Source of the DNA: Chaetomium olivaceum
Lineage: Eukaryota; Ascomycota; Sordariomycetes; Sordariales; Chaetomiaceae
Assembly (NCBI GenBank): GCA_039881045.1
Contig: JAYWVB010000062.1
Location: 1-64,000 of the forward strand
DNA length: 64,000 bases
Direction of reading: 5' to 3'
Each line of letters begins with the position of its first letter. Position 1 is the first letter of the stretch. A program made the translations under genes and the position numbers. Below, in pieces: positions 23,427-34,571 of this stretch. Under the pieces are notes generated by a model. It did no database searches, was not told where the DNA came from, and was given only the letters and a program-made list of their open reading frames with translations.

Positions 23427-24326
23427 ATGCTTCTCCATAGACGAACGAGAGCTCTATGCCCGCGCAGCGCTGCTGTGGTCTCGTTGTTCTGCGCGAAACC
23501 CTCTCCCTCGATACCTAAGACATGCCGGGCACAAGGTTGCTTGACTGCCACGCCCACTTTGAGCTGTGTGCGCCAAAGGCGATCCTACGCATCCGTACAT
23601 GATGGACAGCAGAGCAACAAGCACAACCGTGGCGATCAGTTGAAATGGCCGACCTCTGCGAATCCCACCCCTTACGAGGTACTCGGGCTTCCGCGGGATT
23701 GTTCCTACAGCAAAGCCCGGTACTTTCGGCTTGCGAAGCTTTACCATCCCGATCGTCAACACCATGCGCCTGATGACGGCATTTCACATCCGACGAAACT
23801 CGAACGATACCGTCTGGTCGTAGCGGCCAACGAAATTCTCAGCAACCCACAAAAACGGCGGATGTACGATCTTTACGGCTTTGGTTGGGTAGATCAGACG
23901 GACTCGCAAACTCGGCACCGCGAAGCAGACCGCAAGTGGAGGCATGAACCTGGTAATCCCAGCATGAACGCAACGTGGGAAGACTGGGAACAGTGGTACC
24001 AGGAGCGGAATGGGAGCGGCGAGAAACAGGAACAAGTGTTTACCTCCAACCTCGGTTTCATGACCATCATTTCAGCCTTCCTAATCATCGGCGCGTGGAG
24101 TCATGTGACAAGAGCTGGCACAAACTCGGTCAATCTACTCGACACGCAGGACCAGAAGCATGCCGCCATCAGCCAGGAGCTGCGGGAGCGACGGAACCAG
24201 AAGGTTCGGCTAGATCGGGAGGGTAGAGTCGAGAGTTTCCTGCGGCAGCGAGAGTTTGAGAAATGGGCTTATGATCCCCCTGGGCATGGCTTGCCCGCCT
24301 CCGGGGGTAACAAAACGCCGGACTGA
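23427..24326 (+). CDS. Mitochondrial-type DnaJ domain protein
   Basis: An intronless 299-residue J-protein. The N-terminus (MLLHRRTRALCPRSAAVV... to RQRRSYASV) is Arg/Ser-rich and ends in an RRSYAS-like site, typical of a mitochondrial presequence. The J domain follows at about residues 80-150: PTPYEVLGLPRDCSYSKARY, the HPD tripeptide in LYHPDRQHH, and the helix with VVAANEILSNPQKRRMYDLY. After a Trp-rich link (ATWEDWEQWYQERN) comes one hydrophobic span, LGFMTIISAFLIIGAW, then a charged C-terminal coil. It probably recruits an mtHsp70 at the inner membrane, since J domains stimulate Hsp70 ATPase; the location is inferred. The frame is clean. Confidence 0.85.
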   Translation: MLLHRRTRALCPRSAAVVSLFCAKPSPSIPKTCRAQGCLTATPTLSCVRQRRSYASVHDGQQSNKHNRGDQLKWPTSANPTPYEVLGLPRDCSYSKARYFRLAKLYHPDRQHHAPDDGISHPTKLERYRLVVAANEILSNPQKRRMYDLYGFGWVDQTDSQTRHREADRKWRHEPGNPSMNATWEDWEQWYQERNGSGEKQEQVFTSNLGFMTIISAFLIIGAWSHVTRAGTNSVNLLDTQDQKHAAISQELRERRNQKVRLDREGRVESFLRQREFEKWAYDPPGHGLPASGGNKTPD

Positions 24327-25593
24327 GGTCGGTAATTGGACAGTCCGATAACGCAACGAGATGCTCTGCAATTTTGGACCATGCATTCCGTGGCAAAGAT
24401 TGTTACGCTCCATCGTTTGACACTGACTCCAGGCTCACACACATGACCAATGCCCTGCGTGCCAATCATGGGAGCAACACCAAACCCTCCCCGAGCACTC
24501 AAACAATGCGGCATATTCAGCACATGCCTATCTCCTCCGTCTATCGATGGCACGCAAGGAACGAGCGCCGAATGAGAAAGGGGCAGTGGGCAATTTGGTC
24601 AGTCGCAAAGTGGCGGGCGTGGGTGGTTATGGCGTTCTGCCGTCCGCGCAACGCCTTGACGAAGACAGGGGTCGATTTGCCTACCCTCAATGGAGATGGT
24701 TTGCAGCTTGAAGAAACACTCAAGATATATTCCCCGTGGGCAAGACACGATTATGATGTACTAGGCATTCTCGGTGTGAAAAACGAGATGCTAATCCCAA
24801 GCATTGAATGTCTATCTTCCATACTCAGCGCAATGAAGGAAGGAGGTGTAATTTCAGGGCGTGCTCGCACCATATTTGAACCATGAACCTACAACAAGCT
24901 TCACGAGCAGTTACCGGTCCACGGGATGGAAATTTTATCACCTCACTTCCAAGCGCCTTTCCCAGTTACTGTAATCACGAACAAAGAACTCAATGTTACG
25001 AGTCCCTTTTCCACATCCGGTTCCGTTGCGAAATCCTCACTTGCCGGATTAGAAAGCGGGTCAAAGAGAGTTTCTGAAGCAACACAATGTCCAGGGAGGT
25101 TCCCTGACTAGTTCGATCATTGCATTTTATCAACCCGTTGTCAGATCGTGGCAGCACCCTTCTCATCCGCCTAGCGAGCCGAGATCAACCAAACTTCACA
25201 AAGCAAAGTATGCTTGATCCGGCCCTCTTGCCACAAACTTCGTGAGGCGTTCCCAGGGCACCTCTCCATCTGCCGCCCATGCCCGACCTCTTTTCTTCGA
25301 TAAACCCTTTGCTACGGTTCATATGTTTCCCTCGGCCAGTATATTCCCATTGATGCATATTCGGAATTTCACAGCACCTGCCTCCTCTTTTCTTGATCAT
25401 TCTGGATCCCGCCCTGTTCTATTCTTTCCTGATCCTCCAAAAAGCCTTGTGCATGCGTTAGAAAAGTCGTAAACCTATTTCACACTCCGCATTCCTCATC
25501 CACCCTTTCCTTGGTGGGCAACAAACTCGAGTGGAACCGGTAAACAGCAACGCTCTCGCTTTTCGGCTCCAAATAGGTCTTCGCGCTTTCGCC
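24327..25593. other. Intergenic, no supportable gene
   Basis: A 170-codon open frame at 24374-24886 (plus) lacks an ATG until residue 24 and shows no motif, so I leave it out. The rest has nothing recognisable. Confidence 0.4.
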
Positions 25594-26885
25594 ATGGCTC
25601 GTAAACGGACCGGAGCAAAAAAACCTAATCCACCGTCGAAGCAGACTCACGTATTGGCAAAGGAGGGAAGACAGCAGCGCGAGCAAAACCCACGATTCCC
25701 AAAGTTCACACATTTTCCCGCTGAAATACAATGGAAAATCTTCCGCGAGGTCATGAACAGCGATCCCCATTTCCATGTCCTCAGAGTTGGTCGTGTCGAT
25801 GATGCTGGATCAGGAACATGGACATTGTCCTTCTCTCCCGTCGACAAAAAAAAGGACACATCGGGTTACCGGATGTATGACACCCTTGCGAAGGTCAACC
25901 CGGCGGCTGCGGCAGCCGTGGGCCATGAGATGGCACTAAGGAGAAGGGGAGAGTTTGAGCGGCTGCCTTTCAAGATGTTGAAGGCTCGTATTGATGGCAC
26001 AAAGGACCTGATCGTTTTCGACTTTGCTAGAAGCACGGTCCCGGCGATTGGGTACTTCCACGACGATCACCAAATCTTGAACTGGCAGAATAGAAACTTC
26101 GACAGTGACAGTGTCGCGGAGCAGTTCCAAAACACCGAAAAGCTCGGCATCAAGTTGAGTGACAAGCACTACTCCTGCCATGACATAGGCGGCAATTTCC
26201 GATGCGCTGACCGTGAGGATGAGGAACACGCGGGCCATGCCTCACGGACTAACGCGTGGCGTATGTGCCCCAAGGAACTAGCTGGCCTCTTGGACAGCTT
26301 TCCCAAGCTACGCGAGTTTTATGTCATCATCGAACCCTATCATGGCAACAAGAAACATGACCCCATGGATATCTACCTCAGGAACTACTTTGCCTGTAAG
26401 TCCCACCCCATCCCCTGTCCCCTCTTCCACTTCCTGCCCCCCAGGCGGGCAACCTAGGTACCTTACTATTACCAACCACTAACCACAACCCCCCAGCCCC
26501 AAACCGCAACCCCAACACCATCTTCCACGGCACCACCACCATGTACATCCCCCTCCTCCTCCTCAACAACAACAACAACATGGCCGACGAATCCTTCAGC
26601 ACCCCCCACCACGACCTTACCCAGCACCAAGCCGACCGCTTCCCCACCCTCCAAGACCTCCACGACATGCGCGCCATGCTGGCCAGCCTGCACGAGTACT
26701 TCTGCCTGGACTTGCGCACCCCGTCGCCCCCGCCCCCCGCCGCAGCAGCAGCAGCAGGCGGGGTGTATCCGGAAGAGATGGCGTACCGGATGGGGCCGGT
26801 GGAGAGGGAGGGGCTGGTTTTTGGGGTGTTGGTGGCGGTGGGGAGGGAGAAGGTTCGGGAGGTGGGTGGGGAGGTGGGAGGGTAG
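25594..26885 (+). CDS. 2EXR domain protein
   Basis: A member of the fungal 2EXR family, a short F-box-like N-terminal motif family of unknown function expanded in Sordariomycetes. Exons are 25594-26395 and 26497-26885 (396 residues; GTAAGT...CAG). After a basic N-terminus (MARKRTGAKKPNPPSKQ) the 2EXR signature is FPKFTHFPAEIQWKIFREVM at about residues 38-57. The middle carries a FWxD-like pattern in DLIVFDFARS and FPKLREFYVIIEPYH. Exon 2 has an Asn run, a Pro/Ala run and a Gly/Val/Arg-rich end, and may be poorly constrained. The intron and the stop codon each contain a TAGGTACCTTA motif shared with intergenic DNA elsewhere in the window. No frame break. Confidence 0.7.
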
Positions 26886-27217
26886 GTACCTTAGGGGGTT
26901 GGGCTTTTTTGGGAGGAGGGGGGTTTGGAAGGGGGAGGGGGTTCAGTTAGAGCAGATGGGGGGCCGGACGTGTTATGGGGTTGAAAGGGGCGTTGGTTGC
27001 ATTTTAAGGTGGTGATGCTGCGATATCAGATTTGCGGGAGGGCTGCGCCTCAGGCTTGTGGAGCAGGAGAGGGACTCATTCAGCTTATTGCTAGGATTGC
27101 GAAAAACTTTCTTTTTGTTTTTGTTCGCTCAGTGCATAACGCTTTTACATCTGGTCGTTACCCTAGGCCCATAAAATTCCGCGATGAAAAAGGAAAAAGT
27201 AGGCGCTCAACAAGCCT

Positions 27218-27733
27218 TTGGTATGCCGCTTTATGCTTGTCTTGACGACTTTAAAGGCGATACAATTGGCCTTCTACAACAACGTGTGCGTGAACTGGTT
27301 GCCCCGGTTAGGTGCGAAGGATTACGCAACCTACAACTCATGGAAATACGATGAAGAAGCCGGAGCGGCTATTTGTATTGCAGGACAGGAGAGATGCCGG
27401 GCTCACCGGCGCTGGTGGTGCCAAGAGGCGTTTGCGGTCGCCAGCTTTTGGCCGCTGACAACGCCGAATCTGCGAACATTATACGTTATCGACCGTGGCA
27501 TCAAGCTGAGGCCCGGCGCCACTATCCCACCGGGGGCCGAGACTTTTCAAGGGAACGGCTGCGTTTATGTGGAAGTGCCGGAACCTGCCGACCGTTCCTT
27601 GGAAGGTGGCGGCGTAGACAGCGTCTGGCAGTACCCTGAGGGCCGTCGCTGGGACACCAATGTTTTTGATTGTCCGGTTCTTGGGCACGGAACTTCAGAA
27701 AATGCACAGCCGGTTTTCCCGCTGGGGCTTTGA
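27218..27733 (+). pseudogene. Remnant resembling the C-terminal half of a 2EXR protein
   Basis: The frame encodes FWPLTTPNLRTLYVIDRGIK, then a GNGCVYVEVPEPADR stretch and VWQYPEGRRWDTNVFDCPVL. The NLRTLYVID-type block resembles the region downstream of the 2EXR motif in 2EXR-family proteins, such as the FPKLREFYVIIE block of the gene 1 kb upstream. There is no 2EXR motif, no convincing start, and the reading frame upstream appears to shift. It may be a decayed tandem copy. Confidence is low because the similarity was judged by eye. Confidence 0.35.
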
Positions 27734-28554
27734 TCACGGCTTTATCACAGATCCTTCTCTTCAGGCATCCGTAGCTCCTGGGGTGGATTCTCCCCATAAT
27801 CGTGCCATAGAAGCTGGTAATGTTCCTCCGGCAGTCAAGGTGCTAGCTATCGTGGAGTAAGTAAAAGTTAAATCGAGGGGTATTAGTAGGTAACTAAGAC
27901 ATGTAGTTGAGTTGATAGCTCGCCATGAGTACATGAGTAAAGCGAAATTGAACTTGAGACACAACTGGAACTGCCCCAAGGTAAGGTGGCCTATGGGTGC
28001 ATCAGCAGAAAAGCCCAGTGACGACTGACGAGTTATTTGAGTGATTGGAAACACAGGAATGGAAACACAAGAATAGAAATAACTAAGTGCAAAATATTCA
28101 GTATATATTCAGTAAGGTCGCATTGTGCGTAGAAAAAGTACCTTATTATGTAGGGCTGTCGTCTGTAGGTTGGAGCCTTGGAGGTGACTGTTCACTGTTT
28201 GGCTCAAGTTGTGGAGATAAGGTACATACATGTACCTTACCTGAGGTGTCCAGAAACACGGTGACACGCTCGCACTGGAAGAACTGGAGAGGCGAGCCAT
28301 TCAGACTCAGGGGTTCGTGTGGAGAGAATATATCGCCTTTAATTGGCTGGATATTCAAGTAAATAAACACCCCAGTCATGCAGGTCCACGTGGATCCAGG
28401 ATGGACCGTGGACGTTGCTGCCTTGCAAAAACCACATGACATGGGCATCAATTTTGTAATTTTATTTCTCGAGTCACCTTGGAAAACACCTTGGAAAAAT
28501 TGAAGGAGAAAGTACCACCAACAAAGCCAACAAAACCAACTGGAAATCTTAACG
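27734..28554. other. Intergenic with GGTACC-type palindrome
   Basis: AT-richer spacer without a gene. The hairpin-forming sequence at 28218-28239 has 9-bp arms (TAAGGTACA and TGTACCTTA) around a 4-base loop. A further AAGTACCTTA copy lies at 28137. Confidence 0.6.
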
Positions 28555-30618
28555 ATGGAGGAAGGTACAGGGTCTGGGGACCTGCCCATTGCGCTACGGC
28601 GCACACGGCGTAAGAGCCAACCACGCACCTTGTTCAACAGCAGTCCAGCTCCCGCGCCCAAACAAACCTCATGCGCCTCACCCAGACGGCTCGCCCGGGA
28701 GGCCCCGTCTCTTCAAACACCAACATCTAGAAAGAGGCACGTTCGCTTCTCAGATATCGGCCCGCACTCGGCCGGGAAGGAATACCAACCCTCAACAACA
28801 GGGTTGACGCCCATGATACGACGGACTTCTCTTTCTAGCAGTCGAACACAGCGTCGAAGGTCCACCCCGGCCCGCCTGTTTCCGTCAAACGGCAGCGGCA
28901 TTCCGGGCTTAGACTCAGAGGGCTCTCCCTTCGGCGGCGAGGTCCGTTTCCTCCCCCTCCGCCAGGTTCTCGATGGCCGTGTCAAGCGCCGCATCCGCCG
29001 CAATGGCCTGAGCGAGGAGATGAACACCATCTTGACAGAGAGACGGCGACGGGCCGAGCAGGCGAAGGCTGAGATGGAGCGGCTCAAGGCCGAGTTGGCC
29101 GAGAAGGATGAAGAAATCGAGCGGTTGCATGACGAGACGGCCGTGGTAGACACCGAGCGTGTGTGGGAGTTGGAGCAGCAGGTTGCATCACTGAAGAAGG
29201 AGCTGGCCAGTCGCGCGGCGGTCCAGGAGGTGCCAAGCAGTCCACCTGTCGAATGGTCTAAAGCCGCCCACACTCCTCAATCCGACAATTTCATGGACTT
29301 TGACATTGAGGATGACGGGGCAGAGTTTGACGAGAGCACGGTGGTCGAACTGGAGTGCAGCACGCCCACCAGGCGAATGCGCGCATCCTTCCCCACCCCT
29401 CCGTCCACAAGCCCCGAGCCGCAGGCGTCCTCGAGTCCTTGCCAACGTTTGCCCACCCCACGCTCAAGCCTGGGCATCCAGGCCTCCTTGCCAGACCCAG
29501 AAAAGCAGCAGCTAGAAGAACAGCTCGCACTACTCCAACTCGAGGTCGCCAAACTAACCACCACCCTCGAATCCTACTCCGCCCTCACCACCCGCCTCTC
29601 AGCCAAACTCACCCCGCCCTCCCCCCAACCCCCACCTCCCCCTCCACCCCATCCCCATCATCCCAGCCAAACCTCCCCAACAACGACCTCGAAACCCACC
29701 TCACCACCCTCCTACAAACCCTCTCCGACCGCACCGCTGCCCTCACCGCCCTCAACACCTCCCTGACCACCCTCGGCTTCCCAGGGACCGACGGCCTCGA
29801 AGTCCTCTCCTCGCTGCACACCGCCCTGCGCACCGCCCGCCTCGAACTCGAGTACACCACCCCGGGCGAAAGCACCCTGCCGCTTACCGGCGCCGGCGCG
29901 CAAGTCCTTGCCGCCCTGCTCGCGCAGCTGCGCACACTCACCCAACAGAACCGCGACGCCAACGACGCCGTCGACGAGTACCGCGCCCTGGCGACCGCGC
30001 TGCGCGAGCAGCTGCGCGCGAGGGTCGAGGAGACGGACGGGCTGGCGGTGCAGTTGAAGGCGGTCGAGGAGCAGCAGGCGGCGGAGCGGGCGCGGCATGC
30101 CGCGGAGGTGGTGAGGTTGGAAGGGGAGTTGGCGGCGGCGCTGGCGCAGACGGATGCGTTGCGGATTGAGCTGGATACGCTGTCGGCGGCGCACGCGGAG
30201 GAGGTGGCGGGCTTGGTGGGGGGGGGGGGAGAGGGATGAGCGGGTGAGGGAGTTGGAGGTGGAGGTGCTGAGGGTGGAGGGGTTGTTGAAGGAGGCGGAG
30301 GGGGTGGTGATGGGGTTGAGGGAGGAGAATAAGAGGCTAGGCGAGGTAGCGGTGAGGGAGAAGGGGAGGGCGGAGAGGGTGGTGAGAGGGATGAGGGGGG
30401 AGTTGGAGAGGGTGCTGAGGATGGGGGAAGGGTTCTTGAGTGGGGGTGATGTGGACGATGGTGAGGGTGATGAGGTGGTGGCGCCACAGAGTGAGAGTAA
30501 GGTTGGGAGACCGTTGAGTGATGATGTGGCGAGTTTATCGGGGAGGGCGGGCAAGAGGAGGAAGTATGATAGCGGGTTGGGGCTGTTGGATGAAGAGTTG
30601 GATGTTGCGGGTGTGTAA
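28555..30618 (+). CDS. Coiled-coil protein, two frame breaks
   Basis: A large protein of about 680 residues with a basic Ser/Arg-rich N-terminus (PIALRRTRRKSQPRTLF, then KRHVRFSDIGP) and long coiled coils. The first coiled coil runs at about residues 150-220 (MNTILTERRRRAEQAKAEME, LKAELAEKDEEIERL). Another occupies most of the second half (LALLQLEVAKLTTTLESYS, ALREQLRARVEETDGLAVQL, ELEVEVLRVEGLLKEAEGVV). It ends with a KRRKYD motif and LLDEELDVAGV. The frame changes in a C-rich stretch at about 29606-29640 and in a run of ten G at about 30218-30230. I cannot name it; the architecture would fit a cytoskeletal, spindle-pole or nuclear scaffold protein, which is only a guess. Confidence 0.65.
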
Positions 30619-30881
30619 AGGGTTGTCGGACAAATAAGGACTGTTAAGTAAGCGAGATCATGAGGTTAGGACGGAGGAAGTCTGGATTGCTGTACTGCTT
30701 TGTTGTTTATCTCTTGGATTCTTCTCTTGGATTCTTTTACTTCATGGTCACGGAGTGCAAAGAGGAAACGACGGTACTCTTATATATTACAATACATATC
30801 ATTATCCATAGTCAAAACCGTATACGGCTCAACCCATGCAATCAATGATACAAGGCCTTCCCCAACCCCGCCACGGCTGCC

Positions 30882-33004
30882 TCACACATACCCATTTCTC
30901 TCCGCCTTGAGCACCGGGTACGGCCCAGCCCCCGCCCGCCGCCACTCCTCGTCGGTGCCCTCGAAACCCAGCTCCCGGCTCATCGCCAGGCAGCGATCGA
31001 GGGCGGCCTTCCACGCGGCGAAGGCCTTGTCCATAACCTGCTGGTCGTTTACCAGCGAGAATGGATCCGGCCCCCCCAGCCGCTCCAGCCGCCCCAGCAG
31101 CGCCTCCTGCACCTCCTCGCTCACATCGAGGAGCACCAAAACCTCCTCGCCAAAAACCCCAAACATCCCCTCCTTCACCGCCGCCTCCCGCCGAAAGTTG
31201 AGCGGCTGCCGGCCCATCACCACCGGCCACGACTTCTGGCGGATCCCCCGCCGCACCGCCACGCCCGCCTCCATCACCGGCAGCACCGGCGCGGGGCTGG
31301 CCGCCGGCTGGTACCACTGCACCATCGCATTCGACACCGCAATGCGCACACCACCACCACCACCACCACCTCCACCACCTCCCAACCCAAACCCCACCTT
31401 CTCCCTTAACAACTCCCACACATCCCTATGCTTATCCAGCACATCACAGTCCACCAGCAGGGTATCCGTCCTGCAATCCACCCAGCTGCCCCTCCCCAAC
31501 CACAACAGCCCCAGCTCGGCGGCGTACTGCCGCCCCAGGAGCGCCACGGCGCGTGCCTCGCGGCACACCGCGCCGATCTGGCACGCGCGCGGCATCACGC
31601 TAACCAGGAGGTTGGCCACGGCGCGGCTGTCGCCCCCCGGCTGGCTGGGGTCGGTCAGCGCGGCTGGGTTGCGGTGGTTGTGCCCGATGACTAGCGTGCT
31701 GAGCGGGATCAGCCGCCGCGGCAGGCACAGCGTCCAGATGAGGGCGCGGATTTCGGGGGGGAGGGAGGCGAAGAGGGGGAAGGTCGTGGTCAACGTGCTG
31801 GTGGTGGTGGTGGGGTTGGTGGTGGTGGGGTTGGTGGTGAGGTCGTGCGGGATGAGCGCTTGCAGAGCGGCCGCGCTGGGGGCTTGGTAGGGTGGTTGGT
31901 AGGGTGTGGTGGTGGAGGTGGTGGAGGTGGTGGTTCCGTGGGCCGTGGTAGCCTGGTTGTTGTTGTTGCTGTTGTCGCGGGAGGCCTCCTCGGGCATGTT
32001 GGCCTCATCAGGCAGGGCTGCCTCGTCGGGCAGGGTGGGCTCCGCGGCCATGGCGGTATTGCTGGGCAGGACGGCCCCCTCGAAGATGATGGCCTCGTCG
32101 AGGGCGATGTTCTCATTGGGAGGAGTGTTCTCATCAGCCTGGGTAGCTCCGTCATGATGGGCGGTATTGCCTGATATGGTAGCATCTCTGGGGAGGGCGG
32201 CCTCGTCGAGCACAGTGGTCTCCATGTCATCGGCCATGGTGGTATTACCGGTCAGCGCGGCCTGGCTGAGAAGGGTGGCCTGGTTGGACGCGGTATTCTC
32301 ATCGACCTGCTTGGCTCCGTCGTGATGGGCGGTATTGCTTGATATGGTAGCGTCCTTGGTGAGAGCGGCCTCGGGCAGAGTGCTCTCGCCAGCCATGGTG
32401 GCGTTGCCAGGCAGTGCGGCCTGGTTAAGAATGGTAGTCTCATCGGGGACGGTGTTCTCGTTAGGCACAACGTTCTCCTTGGGCTGATTAGTTCCGTCGT
32501 TCTGGGCGGGATGACCTGCCACGGCAGTATCCTTGGGGAACGCGGCCTCGTCGGGCAGAGTGGTCTCGTCAGCCATGGTGGTAGTGCCGGTCAGTGCGGT
32601 CTGGTAGAGAAGGGCAGCCTCATTGTGGATGGTGTTCTGGTTGGACTGGGTAGCTCTGTCGCGCTCAGTGGCATCAATGGTAGTGTCCTTGAGGAGGGCA
32701 TGCTCGTCGGCCAGAGTGGCCTGGTCGACGGTGGGTTGTGGGAAAGAGGGGTGATGTTCATCCGGATCGTCCCGTCGAGCATGATGGCATCTTCGGTGAT
32801 GGTAGCCTCATCAAGCCGAGTGGCCTCGTCGCCCATGGTGGTAGTCTTCTTGGCGAGCGTGGTATCGCCGGCGATGGGAGTATCGCTGGGAAGAGAGGCC
32901 TCGCCATGTGGGGTGACCTCGTTGGGCAAGATGGCCTCTTCGGGCCTGGCAGCCGCGCCAGGCATAATGGTATCGTCGGGCATGATGCTGGCCGGACTTG
33001 TCAT
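30882..33004 (-). CDS. 2EXR protein with tandem-repeat N-terminus, one frame break
   Basis: About 700 residues. The N-terminal half is acidic, Ala/Thr/Asp/Glu/Pro-rich and largely built of about four tandem units of 54-62 residues, each containing a DG-x-x-Q...EN and an ALTGNTTMADE/LPDEAALP-like block. The C-terminal half starts with the 2EXR signature FPLFASLPPEIRALIWTLCL. It continues with ACQIGAVCREARAVALL and WVDCRTDTLLVDCDVLD, a poly-Gly run of 11, and ends AERNGYV. Family function is unknown. The frame changes in a G4 run near 32747 (plus strand); one missing base joins the MTSPASIMPDD start at 33004 to the main frame, where MADETTLPDEA at 32576 is the next Met. Confidence 0.65.
31978..32680. 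repeat. Degenerate tandem repeat, about 168-bp period
   Basis: About four in-frame units encode the N-terminal repeats of the 2EXR protein. The clearest pair starts with GATGGGCGGTATTGC at 32156 and 32324, exactly 168 bp (56 codons) apart, followed by TGATATGGTAGC in both. Outer units are more diverged. Confidence 0.75.
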
Positions 33005-34571
33005 GGGTTGGTAGAAGTATTTAGAACTACTCCTGGCAGATACTGCGACGGATGTTGTGGTGGTTCTTGGAGATGGTATTTTTATTATTGTTGCATCGCT
33101 CGTTCATGACTGCGTCGCCCGAAGTTTTTGCATGGTCGCTGGTTTTTTGATTTTCGTACGCGTGTAAAGGAGTACGCAAATAAGGGGGACACCTGTGCTG
33201 TCGCAACTAAATAAGTTATGCGGGAAACCACGTCTGCCAACACATCCCATCTCAAGAGGAAAGGTTCACCCATTGGAGCTGACGACAGTGAATGCGAGGC
33301 ACCTTGGGTAGGAACGACAAAGATAAAACTCAAGAATGGCGTTGACACCATGACTAAGTTATCATAGGTCTAAGTCAGTAGCTATGAAGCAAGGTTGCAC
33401 ACATGCTAGCCACAAGATGTGATTCACATGAGCTAGGAGTGAATCACTTATATAAGACTCACAAAGGGTGATTGGTATCCCGTGGGTTAGAAAAACAAGA
33501 TGTGTTTGACGGCTGCTTTCAACTCAAACAAGTAGTTTCATTCAGTTCGACGATCAAGCTACGATCCCAAGTCAAGACTCACGGATGGGTGATTATGGAG
33601 GATGATGCTACTAGCACGACCAGAAAGGGGGCAATGGGAATGCCATCATTGACATGAATCAAGTCAACTCACACTAGACCTAGAGTTTTATTAACCAGAT
33701 ACTTTTGAGCATGCTCGAGGCTTTTAATAATACCAAATGACTAGAAATGAGGATCATTGGCATGTTAAGAAGAGGTGATGGCAATGTAGACCATGTAAAT
33801 CAGAAAATGTTCAACGATTCAGACATTGATGCAGTCCAATATCATTTATTTGAAGTAGAAAATGGCTGTTATTTTGAGTCATGTACTAGCCAGGGAAATA
33901 TAGGCTCGATTTTCATCTGAACTGCATGTGGGTGTCATGATGGAGTGGTTGGAAATTTGGAATCTGTAGGTATGTCCGGGCATGTTACATGCTAGCCAGG
34001 GGGGTTGCTAGCACAGTGTCGTACTTGCAGATATCGCACTGTACTTAAAGTGGTTGGTTCTTTTGTCACGCAAGGGAGGCGAACCTGAATGGCAGCAGCT
34101 CAACCCTTAAAGGCCCGAATCGATTTTTGAAGGGTTGATTAGAAGGAACCCTCTCAAGACGCGTTGGTATCATCACTTTCTAATTTCTACATCGAGGAAT
34201 CCTGTTTTTCCTTCCACTGTCCGATATTAGACGGCAGCCTCATTTAAGCCACAACGCCTCGGCCTTTGCAGCCACTCACAAAATAACAGCCCCACTGATT
34301 CGAAAGCAAAAAGGAGTTCGGCTTGCGAAAGGTCCTGGTCACCTCACGACAAAATCAACCTCGAATTATTATCACGCCGGTTTTGGCTCTATTTAGCACG
34401 TCACTACTAATAGTTCATGAGACCGACTTATTTGCGGTGTTTATCTATCGCAATCGCACCAGATCGAAAAAGCAAAATTTTCGCAGCATCTTGGGAAAGG
34501 TAGTCGCGACACGGCGACGCGAGAGTCGAGACTGGGGAGGGACGTGACACCATCCAACCAAGATTATCAAA
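33005..34571. other. AT-richer gene-free island
   Basis: About 1.5 kb with visibly lower GC and no coding frame. Imperfect copies of an AAGACTCAC...GGGTGATT segment occur near 33447 and 33573, and TGCTAGCCAGG-like strings near 33885 and 33991. It may be a heavily mutated transposon remnant, but I recognise no transposase or terminal repeats. Confidence 0.45.

Noticed and set aside
24374..24886. 170-codon frame after the J-protein
   Set aside because: It opens with TTG, its first ATG is well inside, and no motif or codon bias supports it.
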